From Chloroflexota bacterium (GTDB taxonomy: Bacteria; Chloroflexota; Anaerolineae; Caldilineales; Caldilineaceae): DNA of 64,000 nt. Location of the stretch: positions 66,318 through 130,317 of the forward strand of contig DMDA01000101.1 of assembly GCA_003451595.1 (NCBI GenBank), given 5' to 3'. Below are positions 46,859 through 57,100 of this stretch, in pieces (positions within the stretch are counted from its first letter, which is position 1; the number at the start of each line of letters is the position of its first letter). The notes under the pieces are model-generated. The model saw only the letters and a program-made list of their open reading frames with translations. It did not search any database and was not told the DNA's origin. The position numbers and the translations under genes were made by a program.

Positions 46859-49800
46859 ACGTTTCACCGCAGGACTCTATCAGCGCAAATCGCTCGATCA
46901 GATCACCGCTGTCCCCGATTCCATCATCAGTGTCTACGTCATCGAAAAACATATCTGGGCGGATGATGGTGGTGAGCCGGGGCTGCTGCAGGCGCGCAAG
47001 GCGCGTCGCGCCAATCCGCGCACGGTGGACGAATTCCTGATACAGCCGGTGCGTGGCTTTCTCAACGACATCTTTCGCCAGATGGCCGCTCCCTACGACC
47101 CGGCGCAGAAGGAACGCGCCATCGGGCAAGGCTACTGGGTGCAGGCTGAGTTTGGCTCGGGCAAGTCGCACCTGCTTTCGTTCGTCGGTGCGTTGGCGCT
47201 GGGCGACGAGGCTGCGTGGAACATCGTCCGGCGCAAAGAACAGGACGCAGGTCAGGGCCGCCGCGAAAGCCTTTACAGCTTCTACGAAGAAGGACTTGCG
47301 CGTAAGCAGCAGAACGGGAAGGGCATCCTGGTGGCGGTCAAAACCCTGGTCGGCGAAGGCGGCGGCGCCATTGGCATGGCGGAGCATACGCGCTCGTTGA
47401 CAGAGTACATCCTCGACGCAGTGGCGGAGCAGTTCTTTGTCGAGACCGGGCGCGTGCTGCCGCTCTACCCGTCGCAGTTGCTGGTGGAACGTTTCCTGGC
47501 GACAGATGACCTGAACCGTTACCAACGCGACCTGGCCCGATTTCTGAAAGACCCTGCCTGGTTCGACGACGAAGAACAGCAGGAGCTTGCCGACTTCATG
47601 GCGGCAATGAAATCCCCTGACCCGAACATCCAGCGCGATGTCGGCGAACGTCTCTGGCGTTTCTATGAGCAATATCTGCGCATCCGTCCCCAGATTCCCA
47701 TGGAGGCGGAGCCGATTCTGGAGCACATGGTCAACCGCCTGCTCGACGAGGGCTATGCCGGGCTGTTGCTGATCCTGGATGAGATTTCGCTCTTCATGAA
47801 GGGACGCAGCGACGCACAGCGCGTCGAAGATGAGAAGACCCTGGTGGTGCTCGCCAATCGTCTGGCTAAGGTCAAGCACCTGCCGGTCTGGGTGGTGTGC
47901 GCGGCGCAGGAGAAACTCGAGACCAAGATGGCCGGCGTCAAGAACATCCTGGCGCGTGAACGCCTCGACCCGGTGCCGCTGCTCAGCGACCCGGCGGATT
48001 ACGCCACGATTGCGCTGCACCGCGTGCGCACCATCACCGAGCCGGGCGCCATCGACCCCTATTACGAAGACTACAAGCGCAGTTTCAGTTGGCCCCAGGC
48101 AATCGGAAAAGCGGAATTTGCCCGTTTCTTTCCGTTCTTCCCGCCCAGCCTCGACATCATGCGCGCCATCTCCTACAACCTGACGACAGTGCGGTCGGCG
48201 CTTTACTTCATGCTCGAAACGTTAAAAACGCAACGCAAGCGCCAGTCCCGAGAAGTGATCACGCTCTGGGCGCTCTTCGAGGACATCGTGAAATATGAGG
48301 AAGACCCATCGGGTACGACGCGCGGCGTTGCCAGCATCAAGGTCAAGTGGCCCGATGTCTGGCACGCCTATGAAACCGCGCGCGCCCAGCTCGACGCACA
48401 GGTCAGGGGGCCGCTCATGCTCTATCGTCACCGGGCGGACAAGATCATCAAGACGCTCTTTCTCTATCACATTGCCGACCGCGCGCCTAACGGACTCAGC
48501 GCCGAAGAGCTGATGAACAGCGTTATGGAATGGCGCGACCACGACAAGGGACAGACGGCGGACCTGCAGGACAATCTTGACCACTACACGGTGTTGTGCG
48601 ACCAGATCGCCCTGGAAATTGCCCAGGTGGAACGCGTCGGCGCCAACTATCGCTTCCGCGCCACCAGTGGCTACACCCAGCCGAGCGAGCATTTCCAGCG
48701 GGCGCGCGCCGAAGTCGAACAGAGCCAGCAGGAACAGCGCGTTGCCTGGGAAGCGCTGCTGGCGCTCGATGGCTGGGAAGTCTCGGCGCAATTGATGAAG
48801 TTGAACCTGGGACAGGGCATCCGCTCCGTCTTTCGCGCCATCGCGCCCGCTGCACAGACCGATGTCACGATAAAATGGCACGGACGCGAGATCAGTGGGC
48901 GCGTCTTCATGCGCGACCTGTTGAGCATCGCACGCCAGAACCACATGCTGCCCTCGATCAACAGCACCGAAACCGGGCTTGATTTTGCCGTCTTTATTAG
49001 CTCCACGCCGGTGACTGATGAGATCGCACAGTTGATCGCAGCCCGCCAGGAGCCACGCGCCATTTTCTGGGCGCCCGACCCCTTAAGTGCCAGCGAACGC
49101 GATCTTCTGATCGATTTTGGCGCCTACCGTAAGCTGGTCGCCGAGTTTGCCGGTCGCGACTCGGAGGAAGCGCGCGCGGTCCTCGAATGGGTGCAGCATC
49201 GGCTGCGCGACCAGATGGGGTCGATCTATCGGATCGTACCCGGCGCTTACAGTCGCGGCGTCATGGCGGCGGTGAACCACCAGCGACTCGACATTACTGT
49301 CACCGGAGAACTGACCGCTTTCTTGACGCCTGTCGTCGGTCAGGTGCTCGACAGCGTCTATATCAGCAGCGAGCTGGAATTCACGGCGCCGGCCCCCTTC
49401 AACGATGCCAACGCCATCAATGTCATCAACGGTATCGTCAAAGTCGGCGAGATCGAACGCGGCGCAAAACCGAACCGCGACATTTCCGCGGCGCAGAACT
49501 ATGGCTTTGATCTGCGCATCATGCGCCGCCCACATGATCGCAAACTCGACCTGACCGACTGTCGCTACACGCGAGCGATCGCCACCTTCCTCGAAGATAA
49601 GCTGGGGGCGTCGGGCGCCGAAATGCCTGTCGTCACGCTCTACAAAAATTTCATGGGCATCGGCGGCCCCGGCGATGTGAACTATGGTCTCAGCAAACGC
49701 ATGGTGCAGCTTTACCTGCTTTGTCTGGTGCGTGAAGGCAAGGTGCGCGTTGGCCTCTCGCCCAGGGCGGCGCCGCTGGAGACGATCGACTATGGCAACA

Positions 49801-51161
49801 TCGCTTCCATTGACTTCAAGACCGCCGTGCTCGATGCGTTTGAGCGCGTGCAGCTGGTGGCCGCGCCGGAAGGGTGGGAATTGCTGGCGCCCTACGCTGC
49901 CGTCCTCCTCGACGACCCATCCGTCACGACCATCAGCGATGAAGCCGACATCCAGGCTGTGATCCAACGCCTGTTGCGCCAGCGCGATACGGAACGGGCA
50001 TCGCTGCGCAGCCTGACCGCCGAGCTGGCGCCGATCTTTGCCGAGCTTGGCTACAACGCCGCCGAGTTCAACGTGCGCCTTGCCCAATGGCAACGCTATC
50101 TCGATGCCCATGTCGATGTGGCGGATGCGATCACGGGGCTGCGTATTGCGCTCGACCGCGCCTTCGACTACGAAGTGTATGCGGGCGACCGCGTCGCCCC
50201 CGATGAAGTCGACGATCTGAAGTTGCGCCGCGACGAACTGCGGCAGTTAGAGCAATTCGCCAGACATGGCAGTCAGCTCCGCGCCATTGCCCGGTATGTG
50301 CGCGCAGAATTGCCCACTGCCAGCGAGTTCGACGCGCTGCGCAATGCGTTCGCCGCTGCGCGCGCGGCGCTCGTCTCGCTGCCGACCCTCATCGCCAGCG
50401 AGGCGCGGCTGACCAGCGAACTGCTCGACCCGATGCGCGAGGCCATCAGCAGCTATGCAGTGCGCTACTTGCAGCGCTTCGACCGCGTGACCGCGCGCGC
50501 CGAGGAGGTGCGCCAACTGCTGCACGCAGCCGAGCGCCTGCCAGACTTCGTGGTCCTGGAGACGCTGGCTGGCGTCACGCAGCTCGGCGCGGATGGCTTG
50601 CAGACTGTGCGCGCCTTTATCAACCGACAGCTTGACGACGCAGCAACGCTGAGACCGACGCGGATCACGCGCGGCGAAGCGGAGCGCGCCTTGAACGAGT
50701 GGCCGCAACCCTCTGGCTGCGAGATCACTCTAAGCAATGCCGACGAATGGATGGCGCGTCTCGACGCAGTTGCAGAGGAACTCGACGACCTGCTTCGGCA
50801 GAGCCTGCATGAGAAAGCGGCCGTGCTTGCCAGCAGCGCCCTGCGCGACCGCTTGCAGCAGCACACCGACGCGCCGTTCGTTCGCAGCCTGCTCGCGGCG
50901 CCGGACGCCGCCGCAGTTGCCGACGCGCTGCGCACCACTATCGGCGCAGCGAACAGCGCCGACCGTGCAGCGATGGCCGCCGCGCTGGCGCAGGCACTGC
51001 GCCAGGTTGTCGTGAAACGTCTGCGACTGGCAGACTTCAAGCCGACCCTGCGCACGCTCGAACGCACCGACATCGAGGACGTTGTCGCCGAATTTCGCAC
51101 CTTCTTGACCAGCGCCATGACCGAAGATCGCGCAACGCACACTGTGCTCGAACTGGAGTAG
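46851..51161 (+). CDS. BrxC/DUF6079-like large ATPase of a BREX-type system
   Basis: A 1436-residue P-loop ATPase. Walker A is AEFGSGKSHLLSF near residues 101-113 and Walker B is GLLLILDEISLFMKG near residues 303-317, both as in BrxC/PglY. VVCAAQEKLET follows as the sensor region. The middle (residues 500-800) has winged-helix-like stretches, and the C-terminal third (1060-1400) is helical and rich in Ala, Leu, Arg and Glu, suited to coiled coil. BrxC-type ATPases are core parts of BREX anti-phage systems. It overlaps its upstream neighbour and ends two bases before pglZ. The exact subgroup (DUF6079) is from memory of that family's features. Confidence 0.85.
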   Translation: MAERFTAGLYQRKSLDQITAVPDSIISVYVIEKHIWADDGGEPGLLQARKARRANPRTVDEFLIQPVRGFLNDIFRQMAAPYDPAQKERAIGQGYWVQAEFGSGKSHLLSFVGALALGDEAAWNIVRRKEQDAGQGRRESLYSFYEEGLARKQQNGKGILVAVKTLVGEGGGAIGMAEHTRSLTEYILDAVAEQFFVETGRVLPLYPSQLLVERFLATDDLNRYQRDLARFLKDPAWFDDEEQQELADFMAAMKSPDPNIQRDVGERLWRFYEQYLRIRPQIPMEAEPILEHMVNRLLDEGYAGLLLILDEISLFMKGRSDAQRVEDEKTLVVLANRLAKVKHLPVWVVCAAQEKLETKMAGVKNILARERLDPVPLLSDPADYATIALHRVRTITEPGAIDPYYEDYKRSFSWPQAIGKAEFARFFPFFPPSLDIMRAISYNLTTVRSALYFMLETLKTQRKRQSREVITLWALFEDIVKYEEDPSGTTRGVASIKVKWPDVWHAYETARAQLDAQVRGPLMLYRHRADKIIKTLFLYHIADRAPNGLSAEELMNSVMEWRDHDKGQTADLQDNLDHYTVLCDQIALEIAQVERVGANYRFRATSGYTQPSEHFQRARAEVEQSQQEQRVAWEALLALDGWEVSAQLMKLNLGQGIRSVFRAIAPAAQTDVTIKWHGREISGRVFMRDLLSIARQNHMLPSINSTETGLDFAVFISSTPVTDEIAQLIAARQEPRAIFWAPDPLSASERDLLIDFGAYRKLVAEFAGRDSEEARAVLEWVQHRLRDQMGSIYRIVPGAYSRGVMAAVNHQRLDITVTGELTAFLTPVVGQVLDSVYISSELEFTAPAPFNDANAINVINGIVKVGEIERGAKPNRDISAAQNYGFDLRIMRRPHDRKLDLTDCRYTRAIATFLEDKLGASGAEMPVVTLYKNFMGIGGPGDVNYGLSKRMVQLYLLCLVREGKVRVGLSPRAAPLETIDYGNIASIDFKTAVLDAFERVQLVAAPEGWELLAPYAAVLLDDPSVTTISDEADIQAVIQRLLRQRDTERASLRSLTAELAPIFAELGYNAAEFNVRLAQWQRYLDAHVDVADAITGLRIALDRAFDYEVYAGDRVAPDEVDDLKLRRDELRQLEQFARHGSQLRAIARYVRAELPTASEFDALRNAFAAARAALVSLPTLIASEARLTSELLDPMREAISSYAVRYLQRFDRVTARAEEVRQLLHAAERLPDFVVLETLAGVTQLGADGLQTVRAFINRQLDDAATLRPTRITRGEAERALNEWPQPSGCEITLSNADEWMARLDAVAEELDDLLRQSLHEKAAVLASSALRDRLQQHTDAPFVRSLLAAPDAAAVADALRTTIGAANSADRAAMAAALAQALRQVVVKRLRLADFKPTLRTLERTDIEDVVAEFRTFLTSAMTEDRATHTVLELE

Positions 51162-51163
51162 CG

Positions 51164-53962
51164 ATGACCGCCACAATGCTGGAAGCATGGATTCTGGAGA
51201 AGATTGAGCCACATCGCACCGCACCGTTGGTGATCGTGTGCGACCCGCAGCGCATGATTCAAAGCGGCGCCGTAGCGGTCGATGGCTGGGCGGAACGGCA
51301 TGGCTTCACGGTGCTCTTCTGCACCGGTAACCTGGCGCTGCGCGAGATGTACGAGGCGATGCGCGACGACCCAGATGTGCGCACCCTGTTGGTCGACCGC
51401 AGCCGCACCCACGCCACAACGCCGCTCTTCTACCCCGATCTGGATGTTGCGGCTGGCCGGCGGCGCCAGTTGACGATAACCTTACGCGACTTTCTGATTG
51501 AGAAGACGGGCGACCCGACTTGGCCGCAAGCTGTCAATATGCGCGAATACGCGCGCCTGCTACTCACCAATCTGCCCAACGTGCTCGCGGCGCACGCCCA
51601 GCTGCGCGCCGTGCGCGCTAGCGGTTTTTCGGACGCCGACCTGCACAAGATCATCATTGGGGCTGCGCTCGCCATCAACCCGTTCGGCAAGATCGCCGTC
51701 GGCGACATCCGGCGCATCGCACTGGAACATCACCATACGCTAGACGAACTCAAGCGCACCCTGCCGGAGGCAGCCATGGCAGCCTGGCGCAGTGCGCTGG
51801 CGAAGGTGCAAAAACCGTTCTGTGACCTTCTGGATGGCGATGCCCCCACGATCCTGCGCGCCTTCATCCTGGCGGCACTGCTAAAACAACATGGACTTGA
51901 CCATCGCCTGCTGTTGAGCAATCTCGATCCGCAGTTGCACCTCTACCGCGACATCGATCCCGCCTTCCTGGATGAAGCGCTGCACGACCAGCTCGACGCC
52001 AACCCCGATCGCGTCGTCGCCGATGTGCGTGCGGTGGAGAGCTATCTGCTGGAAAGCGCAAGCGCGTTCGTGCTCTTGCTGCGCGACCAACTTCAGCTCG
52101 ACGATCCTGAACACGCCCGCGCCGTGTTAGAGCGCGAACGTCTCTCACCACTGATCCGCAGCATGGCGCTCTTTTCGCTGTTGGTGGATCTGCTCACAAC
52201 GCACAACCTCAAGTTTCATCGCGGCGTTCACCAACTGCTCCAGGCGCAAGACCGCCGCACCGACATGCTGGCGTTGCGCCGTCCTGACGAACAGTGGCTG
52301 ACCCTGACCAACGTCTATGGCAAGGCAGTGACCACGTTCGAGGTGGTGACGCGGCTGGTGCAGAGCACCAGGAAACTCAAAGCCATAACGGACGACGCGC
52401 TGGAACTGGCGTTCTTTGACGAACTCTGGAACACACACCGGGTCAACCGCTTCGACTACTACGCCTCCGATCTGGAGCGCACGCTGCGCGTGGGCGCCTT
52501 GTTGCCGGTGACGCAGCGGCGGTTCTGGCCCGAGCTGGCGGTGCGCTGGGAGACTGCACGCCGCGAACTGAGCAGCGCACTCCAAGCCGCCAGCCAGATG
52601 ATGGACGCAGTCAACCATCGCTTTCAGAACCTTTACCGACGCCATTACGCCGATTGGATTCAACGCAGCGACGCCCCGGTCATCTTCACCCATCAGTTTC
52701 TCGACCGCATGCTCAAGGCGCACTGGGATGCACAGGGCGCGCGCCGAGCCGTCATCCTGATCTTCGACGGCATGCGCACCGACGCCTTCGACGAGTTTTT
52801 GCTACCCGTGCTCGAAGAGCGCTATCGAGTGATCGCCCGTCGTCCCGGCAGCGCCATTTTGCCGACAGAGACGCACCTGAGTCGCAAGGCAATTGCTGCC
52901 GGAACCCTGCCAGTACACTTCGCCGCCAACAGTGAGCTGGAACTGCTGAAACGCTGGCTTAAAACAACCTGGAATCTGTCGCCCACCTTCGAGGTGGTCA
53001 AGGACGACGACACAGTGGCGTCGGGGATGACGGTGCGTTATCGTTCCGAGCGGCTGGAGTACATCATCTTCAACTTCACCGACAAGAATCTCCACAACAA
53101 CGACCAGGAACTGGCGCTGATCTACGACACCACCGTGCGCGAAATCATCCGTCAAGACGTACGCGGCGTGCTGCGCGACCTGCCCGACGATGCCCTGATC
53201 TTCGTGACCAGCGACCACGGCTTTGCGCCCGTCCCCCACAAAGCGCTGGCGCTGGATGCAAGCGTGGTGGCGGGGCCACAGGATGTCAAGTATCGCGTCG
53301 CGCGCACGCGCAAACGCGTCCCCGATGCACAGCAGCCGTCCGTGGTGGAGTTCGACGCGCGCACGCTGGCGATCCCGCTGACCGGCGCCGCCGGCGCGCC
53401 CGTGCATTCGATCCTCTTTCCGCGCCCGGGGCTGGCGCTGCAGCGCCCCAACGCCGCGTTCCGCCCCGACCGCTACACCCACGGCGGGCTGAGCATGGCC
53501 GAATGCTTTGTCCCGATGGTCGTGCTGGGGCCGCCGGACGCCCAACAGCCGCTGCTGCGCATCGAGCGCTTCGTGCAGAGCGGCGCCCTGCGCGAAGGCG
53601 AGCCAGTCACGCTGGAGCTGGCGCTGGCGCCCATGCGCATCGGCGCGGAGGAGCAGGTCATCACGATTGCCTTCAGCACGCCAGATATTGCACCGCGGCG
53701 TGAGTTGTTCGCAGGCCGGCCCGTCACCTACAGCATGACCTGGATGCCGCCGCTGGGCGAGATCGACGACGCCGCACGCGCCTCTGGCGAGGTGCGCATC
53801 CCCGTGACCGCCATCGTGACCTGGGAGGAAGGCGAACAGCGGCAGCGCGCAAGTCGCACGCTGGATGTTCGCGTCAAACTCGACCCCACGCGGCTGCGCC
53901 GCCGCGTCGATTCCAAGCTCGATCTGCTGGTGGGCAAGGTGCCGAAGGGACTGCAGGGATGA
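51164..53962 (+). CDS. pglZ: PglZ-domain protein (alkaline-phosphatase superfamily) of a BREX-type system
   Basis: A 932-residue protein. An N-terminal helical part is followed by the PglZ domain. The first metal-site motif is AVILIFDGMRTDAF near residues 529-542 and the second is IFVTSDHGFAPVP near residues 679-691; a His in the YTHGGLSMAECFVP region near residue 765 completes the usual set. A C-terminal beta domain follows. PglZ is common to all BREX types and to related modification systems. It is directly downstream of brxC, so the first four genes form one operon. Confidence 0.92.
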   Translation: MTATMLEAWILEKIEPHRTAPLVIVCDPQRMIQSGAVAVDGWAERHGFTVLFCTGNLALREMYEAMRDDPDVRTLLVDRSRTHATTPLFYPDLDVAAGRRRQLTITLRDFLIEKTGDPTWPQAVNMREYARLLLTNLPNVLAAHAQLRAVRASGFSDADLHKIIIGAALAINPFGKIAVGDIRRIALEHHHTLDELKRTLPEAAMAAWRSALAKVQKPFCDLLDGDAPTILRAFILAALLKQHGLDHRLLLSNLDPQLHLYRDIDPAFLDEALHDQLDANPDRVVADVRAVESYLLESASAFVLLLRDQLQLDDPEHARAVLERERLSPLIRSMALFSLLVDLLTTHNLKFHRGVHQLLQAQDRRTDMLALRRPDEQWLTLTNVYGKAVTTFEVVTRLVQSTRKLKAITDDALELAFFDELWNTHRVNRFDYYASDLERTLRVGALLPVTQRRFWPELAVRWETARRELSSALQAASQMMDAVNHRFQNLYRRHYADWIQRSDAPVIFTHQFLDRMLKAHWDAQGARRAVILIFDGMRTDAFDEFLLPVLEERYRVIARRPGSAILPTETHLSRKAIAAGTLPVHFAANSELELLKRWLKTTWNLSPTFEVVKDDDTVASGMTVRYRSERLEYIIFNFTDKNLHNNDQELALIYDTTVREIIRQDVRGVLRDLPDDALIFVTSDHGFAPVPHKALALDASVVAGPQDVKYRVARTRKRVPDAQQPSVVEFDARTLAIPLTGAAGAPVHSILFPRPGLALQRPNAAFRPDRYTHGGLSMAECFVPMVVLGPPDAQQPLLRIERFVQSGALREGEPVTLELALAPMRIGAEEQVITIAFSTPDIAPRRELFAGRPVTYSMTWMPPLGEIDDAARASGEVRIPVTAIVTWEEGEQRQRASRTLDVRVKLDPTRLRRRVDSKLDLLVGKVPKGLQG

Positions 53963-54060
53963 GTTCGGCGATGCCCTTGGCGGCTTAGGCAGAAACGGCG
54001 TCGCCGTGTGGCATGTGGAACAAGCACAGATGAATACGGCAAGCATTCAATGCGATTTGG

Positions 54061-54091
54061 CACGACTTCGTGGACTTCAGCTGAAGTCGTG
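54061..54091. promoter_or_regulatory. Nested palindromes before the Avs-like gene
   Basis: CACGACTTC at 54061-54069 pairs with GAAGTCGTG at 54083-54091. Between and overlapping them is the perfect 14-base palindrome ACTTCAGCTGAAGT at 54074-54087. The sites suit a dimeric regulator or an alternative RNA hairpin. The 53963-54156 gap otherwise has no clear -35/-10 pair. Confidence 0.5.
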
Positions 54092-54156
54092 TTTCTGCAT
54101 ACCGCGTGAACCGGCACCAGCCTCTGCACTATTGCGAAAAAAAGGCGAGGATGAGA

Positions 54157-57100
54157 ATGACCATTAACTGGCATGCGATCAGGAGTGTCAATGGGTCCCA
54201 GGCGCATGGGTTTGAAGAACTATGCGCCCAGCTTGCGCGCGCCGAATGCCCTGTCGATGCAAAATTCGTGCGAAAGGGCACTCCTGATGCTGGCGTCGAG
54301 TGTTATGTAGTGTTTCCTGACGGTAGCGAATGGGGATGGCAAGCCAAGTACTTCGACAGCGTAGGCGATGCGCAGTGGGATCAACTCGATAAGTCTGTGA
54401 AGACTGCGCTTCATAAGCATCCGCGCCTGGTTCGCTATTACATCTGTATCCCAATCGATCTGCCCGATGCTCGCAGCGAAGGGAGACGCTCCGCACAAGA
54501 TCGATGGAGTGAACATGTTCAGAAATGGATAGGGTGGGGATGCGAACAAGGGCGTAGTCTAGAGTTCGTTTACTGGGGAAGTTCTGAATTGATCGAGCGG
54601 CTTTCGCAGCCTAGAAATATCGGTCGCCTGCGCTTCTGGTTCGATACGATTGGATTCGACCAAGAGTGGTTTGAGCGTCGCCTCAATGAGTCAATCAGTG
54701 CGGCTGGACCGCGATATACCCCGGAGATTCACGTTGATCTGGCGATTGCTCAAGAATTTGAGACGTTTGGCCGTACAGAACGATTCGTTGACTCGCTGAA
54801 AGCAAAGGCGCGCATTATTCGCCAGGCACTTGATCATTTGCGGTATCAAGCTAGACAGCGAGATGACTCACCTCTCGACCCGGCATTGAGTGTACTGGAG
54901 TCCTCAATCAGGACAGTTTTGCACCAGTTTGGATTACTTGAGGTTGATGCATCGGGAGATCTTCCGTTTAGCAAGATACTTGACAGCATTGATGCAGTTG
55001 AGTCGCCACTGTGTGCGCTGGAGCAGTTGGTGATCGACAAGGAGAGCGAGCACAATGCTCAATCATCCTCACAAAAAACCTCGCAGTTTCCACACCCCTA
55101 TCGAATTAACCCGTTCGAGCATTTGCGCCGCCAAATTTGGGACCTTAGACAGGCGCTAGGCGAGACGAGAAGTGTACTCAACCATGCCGTCGAAGTTGCC
55201 GGCAAAGATCTGATGATTCTGACAGGCCAGGCTGGCACGGGCAAAACGCATCTCTTGTGCGACATTGCCAGGAATCGTATTCAAGAGGGCCGGCCCACCA
55301 TTCTGTTGATGGGTCAACGCTTTGTGAATCTGAGCGATCCCTGGACGCAGGTGCTGGAACAGTGTGATCTGCGAAGGTTTTCCGCAGATGAATTTGTGGG
55401 AGCGATTGAGGCAGCCGCTCAGGTAGCGAATTGTCGGGCGCTGGTAATGATTGACGCCCTAAACGAAGGGGCGGGGAGATCAGTCTGGCCGGTGAACCTC
55501 GCTGCGTTTTTAGCGCACCTTCGCAGGTCATCCTGGATTGGCACTGTTCTTGCAGTGCGATCCTCGTTTGAAGCGCGCTTGATTCCAGAGACGACTCGCC
55601 AGCAAGCAATTTACATCGAACATAAAGGGTTCAACGAACGCGAATACGACGCAACACATACTTTTTTCGCTCACTACGGACTGGCGTTTCCAACCACCCC
55701 GCTTTTGGCGCCCGAATTTCGCAACCCTTTGTTCCTCAAAACCCTGTGCAAGGCGCTCAATACCAAAGGCGAACGAACACTCCCGCGAGGATTTCACGGT
55801 ATTACTGCCATATTCGAGATGTATCTTGATGGGATCAATCAACGTCTGGCAAACGATCTTCGTTTCGATTCACGACATCGGCTCGTACACAGAGCGCTGA
55901 ACAGTTTTGTCCAACAGTTTGTTGAAACCAACAAACGTTGGCTTTCGTGGCAAAAAGCCGAGGCCCTGGTAAACGAACTCCTTCCAGGCCGTGACAGCGA
56001 GAGTTCTTTGTATCAGGCACTAGTCTCTGAAGGCGTCTTGGTCGAGGAAGGCTCCCTGTCAAGTAAATCAGACGACGAAGAAGTCGTTTTCTTGGCATAC
56101 GAGCGGTTTGCCGATCACCTGATCGCTAAGTTGTTGCTGGATAGATTTCTTGATCCTGCTGAGCCTGAAGCTGCGTTTGATTCTGGTGGGGGATTGGCAT
56201 ATTTATGCGATCCCAAAGTATACACTCCATCTGGTCTTCTTGAAGCCCTCTGCATTCAGGTCCCAGAACGAGTTGGACGGGAATTGACCGCGCTTGCTCC
56301 GGATATTGCCAGGCGTCATTCCATTGGTGATGCTTTCCGGCAAAGTATTATCTGGCGTAGGCTAGACGCATTTTCCGCGGAAACTCGTGGGCAGATGCAG
56401 CGCTTCATCCAGAACCGGTATCAATTAGGCGAAACCCTGGATGCCCTTCTTACCGTTGCCACCCTACCTGAACATCCGCTGAACGCAGACTACCTTGATC
56501 AACAACTGCGCCGAGATTCGATGCCTCAGCGAGACTCATGGTGGAGCACTTACCTTCATCGTGCGTGGAGCACACAAGGCGCTGTGGACAGACTGGTTGA
56601 ATGGGCCTGGCAGATAGCTCCCAATCAAAATCTTGATGGTGACTCGGTCGAACTATGCGCCGTTTCATTGGCATGGATGCTCTCCACTCCAAACCGCTTC
56701 TTGCGAGACCGAGCGACCAAGGCTCTCGTAAGCCTCCTGACAGGATACTTCAATGTAGCAGAAAAACTCGTTGCACGCTTCGCTGACGTCGACGACCTTT
56801 ATATCCGTGAACGAATCTTTGCAGTTGCATATGGTATTTGCATGCGCAGCCAGAATGTCGCTGTCATCGGACGGTTAGCTAAACTGGTCTACGATCTGGT
56901 ATTTGCGGCTGGTGAGCCTCCTGCCCATATCCTGTTGAGAGATTATGCACGTGGTGTGATTGAGCGTGCACTTTATCTGAAGGCTGACATTCAGGTGGAT
57001 GAAACGCTCATCCGCCCACCTTACAGAAGCCATTGGCCTGCAATACCCACTGAAGATGAAATCGAGCAACTGTTTCCTAAAGATGAAGACGTCGCATGGA

